Positions 61,381-64,000 of a stretch of 64,000 bases of DNA are shown piece by piece. The translations under genes were made by a program, and so were the position numbers. The stretch lies in assembly GCA_900095095.1 (NCBI GenBank), contig FMBT01000480.1:1-64000 (forward strand), written 5' to 3'. The notes beneath the pieces were generated by a model. It did not search any database and was not told the DNA's origin. It worked only from the letters and a program-made list of their open reading frames with translations. Numbering within the stretch: the stretch's first letter is position 1; every line of letters begins with the position of its first letter. Origin of the DNA: Fragilariopsis cylindrus CCMP1102 (Eukaryota > Bacillariophyta > Bacillariophyceae > Bacillariales > Bacillariaceae).

Positions 61381-62976
61381 CTAAACCTTGCTGTAATCAA
61401 GTTTGGATTCCAGCTTCTTATTTTCAAGAATCTTTCGAGCGGCCTTCATAAAGTCTTCTTCTAATACATAGTCTCGATCAGATCGAATAGCAAACAAACC
61501 GGCCTCAGTACAAACATTTCTCATATCGGCTCCGTTCAATCCATCTGCCAATTTCACAACACTTTCAAAGTCGATATCACCACGCTTGGTAATATCTTTG
61601 GCATGGATTTTCAAAATTTCAAACCGTTGTGTCTCATTTGGTTCTGGAATTTCAATCTTACGATCAAGTCGACCAGGACGCAAGAGGGCAGGATCCAAGA
61701 TATCTGGACGATTTGTGGCCATGACCATTTTTACTTGTGCGGACGATTCGTCGAAGCCGTCCATTTGATTAAGTAGTTCTAGTAATGTACGTTGGATCTC
61801 ACGATCTGCGCTTGTTCCTTCCGAAAATCGACTTCCTCCGATAGCATCAATTTCGTCCATAAAGATGACACAAGGTTCATGATCTTTCGCAAACCCAAAC
61901 ATTTCACGAATAACACGAGCCGATTCTCCAATATACTTGTCAACGATAGCCGATGCGACAACTTTCAAAAATGTTGCACTAATGTTACTTGCTAGGGCAC
62001 GAGCCAATAATGTTTTTCCCGTGCCAGGAGGACCGTAAAGAAGAACACCTTTGGGAGCCTGTTTTTATAGTAAAATAAAGTATAATTAAACAACAACCGA
62101 AAATAGAAAATATGACAAAATAATTTGCGACATTTTAAGAAAAATATATGAGTGATGTAAAAATGCGGTATACTACTGTTTCCTCGCACTCATTAGCGCC
62201 GCAACTTAAACGCAACGAGGTAAAGTACGTTATTTATTCGTGTCACATTCAACGAAATAGACAAATAACCAATGAATTCATTTTTTTTGTTTTTTTTGCG
62301 TACCTTGATACCAACTCTAATAAAGAGTTCAGGATTCGTCAATGGCAATTCAATGACTTCTCGTAGTTCTCTAATTTGTTCATTCAGTCCACCAATATCT
62401 GCAAATGAAACTCCACCATCCTCTTCGGATGCTTGCATATGAAACACCGTTGGGTCGACTTCTCGTGGTAACACTCTCATAATTGTTAATGTTGTCATAT
62501 CAAGAGCGACACGAGTTCCTGGTTTTAAGCTACCATGACTTAATCGAGTCCGACATCCCACACATACCGTGGTCCACTTGATGCCTTCACAATAAATCGT
62601 TCACTGTCTAATCGTTTTAATACATCCCCGATGATCTGACCGACACTTTGTAACGCACTAAGGTCGTCCTCCGTTTTTTGATAACGTTTCCCAAGACCTT
62701 TCACATCCTCTCTCATACGCTTCAATCGGGCTTCCACCTCACGATGTTCACGAATCTTGCACGATAATCATCAAGGACTTGTTCTCGTTCTGTTTGTTCT
62801 CGCTGTTGTTGTGTTTGTTCTTCTTCTTCTTCCACAGCAGGCTCAGGTTGAGCCGGTGCTGCTGCCTCTTCCGCAGCTGCGTTGCTAGCATCAGCAGCAG
62901 CAGCAGTATCCGCCGCGTCTGCGTCGTTATTGTTGCTAGTCTCGTCCATATTGTTGTCGTTATTACTGTCAGCCAT
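61381..62976 (-). CDS. RPT4: 26S proteasome regulatory ATPase RPT4 (PSMC6/S10B)
   Basis: AAA+ subunit of the proteasome 19S base. Exons 62304-62976 and 61381-62058 (intron GTACGC..CAG, phase 0) give about 450 residues. RPT4 markers: [64 protein letters not shown], Walker [17 protein letters not shown], Walker [20 protein letters not shown], and the C-terminal [12 protein letters not shown]. Two single-base gaps in exon 1 (near 62756 and 62560) must be read through to join DDYRA to [13 protein letters not shown], and PRYV to VGCRTRL. It carries an N-terminal Ala/Glu/Gln-rich extension of about 70 residues not seen in the animal form. Confidence 0.93.
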
Positions 62977-64000
62977 ATTTCTTCAATGCTTTACTGGATC
63001 AATCGATTTCTTCGATACTGTAGAGAGGATGAACTGTCAATGTTAATATAGAGATAGACGCTGATAGAGATCATCAGCGTGCTTTTTGAATATTTGTGCG
63101 GTAAAAATCGAAGCCTTCCGACGAACGAAGATTTTGGTACGAGTACTATCTTAGCGTTTATAATGTAAAAAAAAAATACAAAAATAACTAACAGGTTTAA
63201 CACAACATCATCATCTATCTGAAAAGAACTCTAGTAGTTTTCCAAGGTAGCAGAATTAATTCTGCTTTATTAGAACCATTCTTCTTCTGCAAATCTTGGT
63301 TTATGTTGCATTCAAGCAGAGCCATTACAAAATATATGCATTCCTTCCTTTTCTTGTGGACATACCAATAACATTCTTTGCTTGTGGTGCATTCCTTGCT
63401 CCAATTTGTTTTCTTTTCCTTAGATTATTCTTCGGATGTACACCATATCATTCATGTGGTGAGTCAACCATTATTGCACTTTCTCACACATTATGCATGA
63501 CATGAATATAATGTTGAACATACACTACACATGACATACGGCATGCAACAAGCTCAATAAACTGGTACTTGTATTGTCCTTCAAGTACCTACTAGTGTCA
63601 ATGAGGGATTTGTCCATGGTATAATCAATTGTATGTGTAGTTCCAAGGACTTAGCAGCACAAGCATCCTGGTAAGGTTTCTAGCCATAGAACCTATATAT
63701 ATATTGTATATAGTATATAGTATTTAGTATATAGTATATATATATTTATATTACTATGAAACTCAAATATGAGTTTCATTTGAGTCGATTGAGTCGAGCG
63801 CAATTATATTGACAACTTTTTTCTAATTACCGGGCTGAAGTTACAAATCCGTTATTAATTAAGCCTAAGTGCGCACTAATTCGCTCACCTTATCAGCGAG
63901 GAATGAAAAAGTGCGAGGCGCATATCATCGCTCAACTTTTGTTTCAGATTTTTGTGCGAGGACGTCCAATTCGCAAATTGATCGGGAACTTCAAAATATC
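62977..64000. other. Intergenic region at the right edge
   Basis: Starts with the RPT4 5' flank, then a CpG-poor block (about 63182-63720, two CpG by eye), TA-rich repeats near 63690-63750 and a 10-bp hairpin. The open frame at 63296-63505 is hydrophobic and motif-free. No gene is called. Confidence 0.5.
63756..63779. repeat. Perfect hairpin, 10-bp stem, 4-nt loop
   Basis: ATGAAACTCA and TGAGTTTCAT pair around AATA, directly after a TA-rich run in intergenic DNA. Role unknown. Confidence 0.75.

Noticed and set aside
63296-63505. 69-codon hydrophobic frame in the right-hand intergenic block
   Set aside because: It lies in CpG-poor, low-complexity DNA and has no domain, no neighbour exon and no other coding sign.

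Overview
The window looks like nuclear DNA of a diatom or a close photosynthetic stramenopile. It has intron-bearing eukaryotic housekeeping genes with GT-AG introns and two bZIP transcription factors carrying a C-terminal PAS domain, an arrangement known from diatoms. Two proteins have an N-terminal signal peptide ending in an aromatic Phe site, the bipartite targeting style of red-algal secondary plastids. One of these also has a twin-arginine thylakoid-transfer segment. Many proteins carry poly-Gln, poly-Asn or Ser-rich inserts. The species cannot be named from the sequence alone.

Layout: 0-2.5 kb, RNB-family exonuclease (DIS3L2-like, cut by the window edge). 3.0-4.1, RPF2 ribosome-assembly factor. 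5.0-6.6, DusA-like tRNA-dihydrouridine synthase. 8.9-12.5, large armadillo-repeat protein. 13.9-15.9, actin-related protein 4. 16.4-17.3, PLAC8-family protein. 18.5-19.2, predicted plastid membrane protein. 20.0-21.5, HAD-like protein. 23.3-25.0, major facilitator transporter. 25.6-26.1, PX-domain protein. 27.3-28.9, RuvB-like 2. 29.0-31.3, CRT-like transporter. 33.8-34.9, protein with two bZIP basic regions. 35.5-36.0, small unknown spliced gene. 37.3-38.3, thylakoid-lumen FKBP-like protein. 39.0-41.1 and 42.9-46.2, a head-to-head pair of bZIP-PAS genes. 47.5-48.4, ubiquitin-conjugating enzyme RAD6/UBC2. 49.2-50.3, L7Ae-family protein. 50.7-51.7, membrane thioredoxin. 52.1-55.7, HMT1/ABCB6-type ABC transporter. 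56.2-57.8, proteasome ATPase RPT3. 58.0-60.7, splicing factor CWC22. 61.4-63.0, proteasome ATPase RPT4.

Functional links are loose, as expected in a eukaryote. ARP4 and RuvB-like 2 belong to shared chromatin-remodelling complexes. RPT3, RPT4 and RAD6 belong to the ubiquitin-proteasome system. RPF2, CWC22, the L7Ae protein, the Dus enzyme and the RNB exonuclease act on RNA. Three bZIP regulators lie within 12.5 kb.

Two global points affect how the annotation is read. First, about nineteen sites in ten genes, nine of them recognisable family members, need exactly one extra base to keep the reading frame. All are in the same direction and mostly sit at short homopolymers, which points to consensus deletions in the assembly rather than dead genes. 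I give the gene spans as if these were read through. Second, several intergenic blocks are almost free of CpG although the genes are not, which suggests old cytosine methylation of decayed repeats. I found no tRNA, rRNA, CRISPR array, insertion sequence or viral element that I can support.
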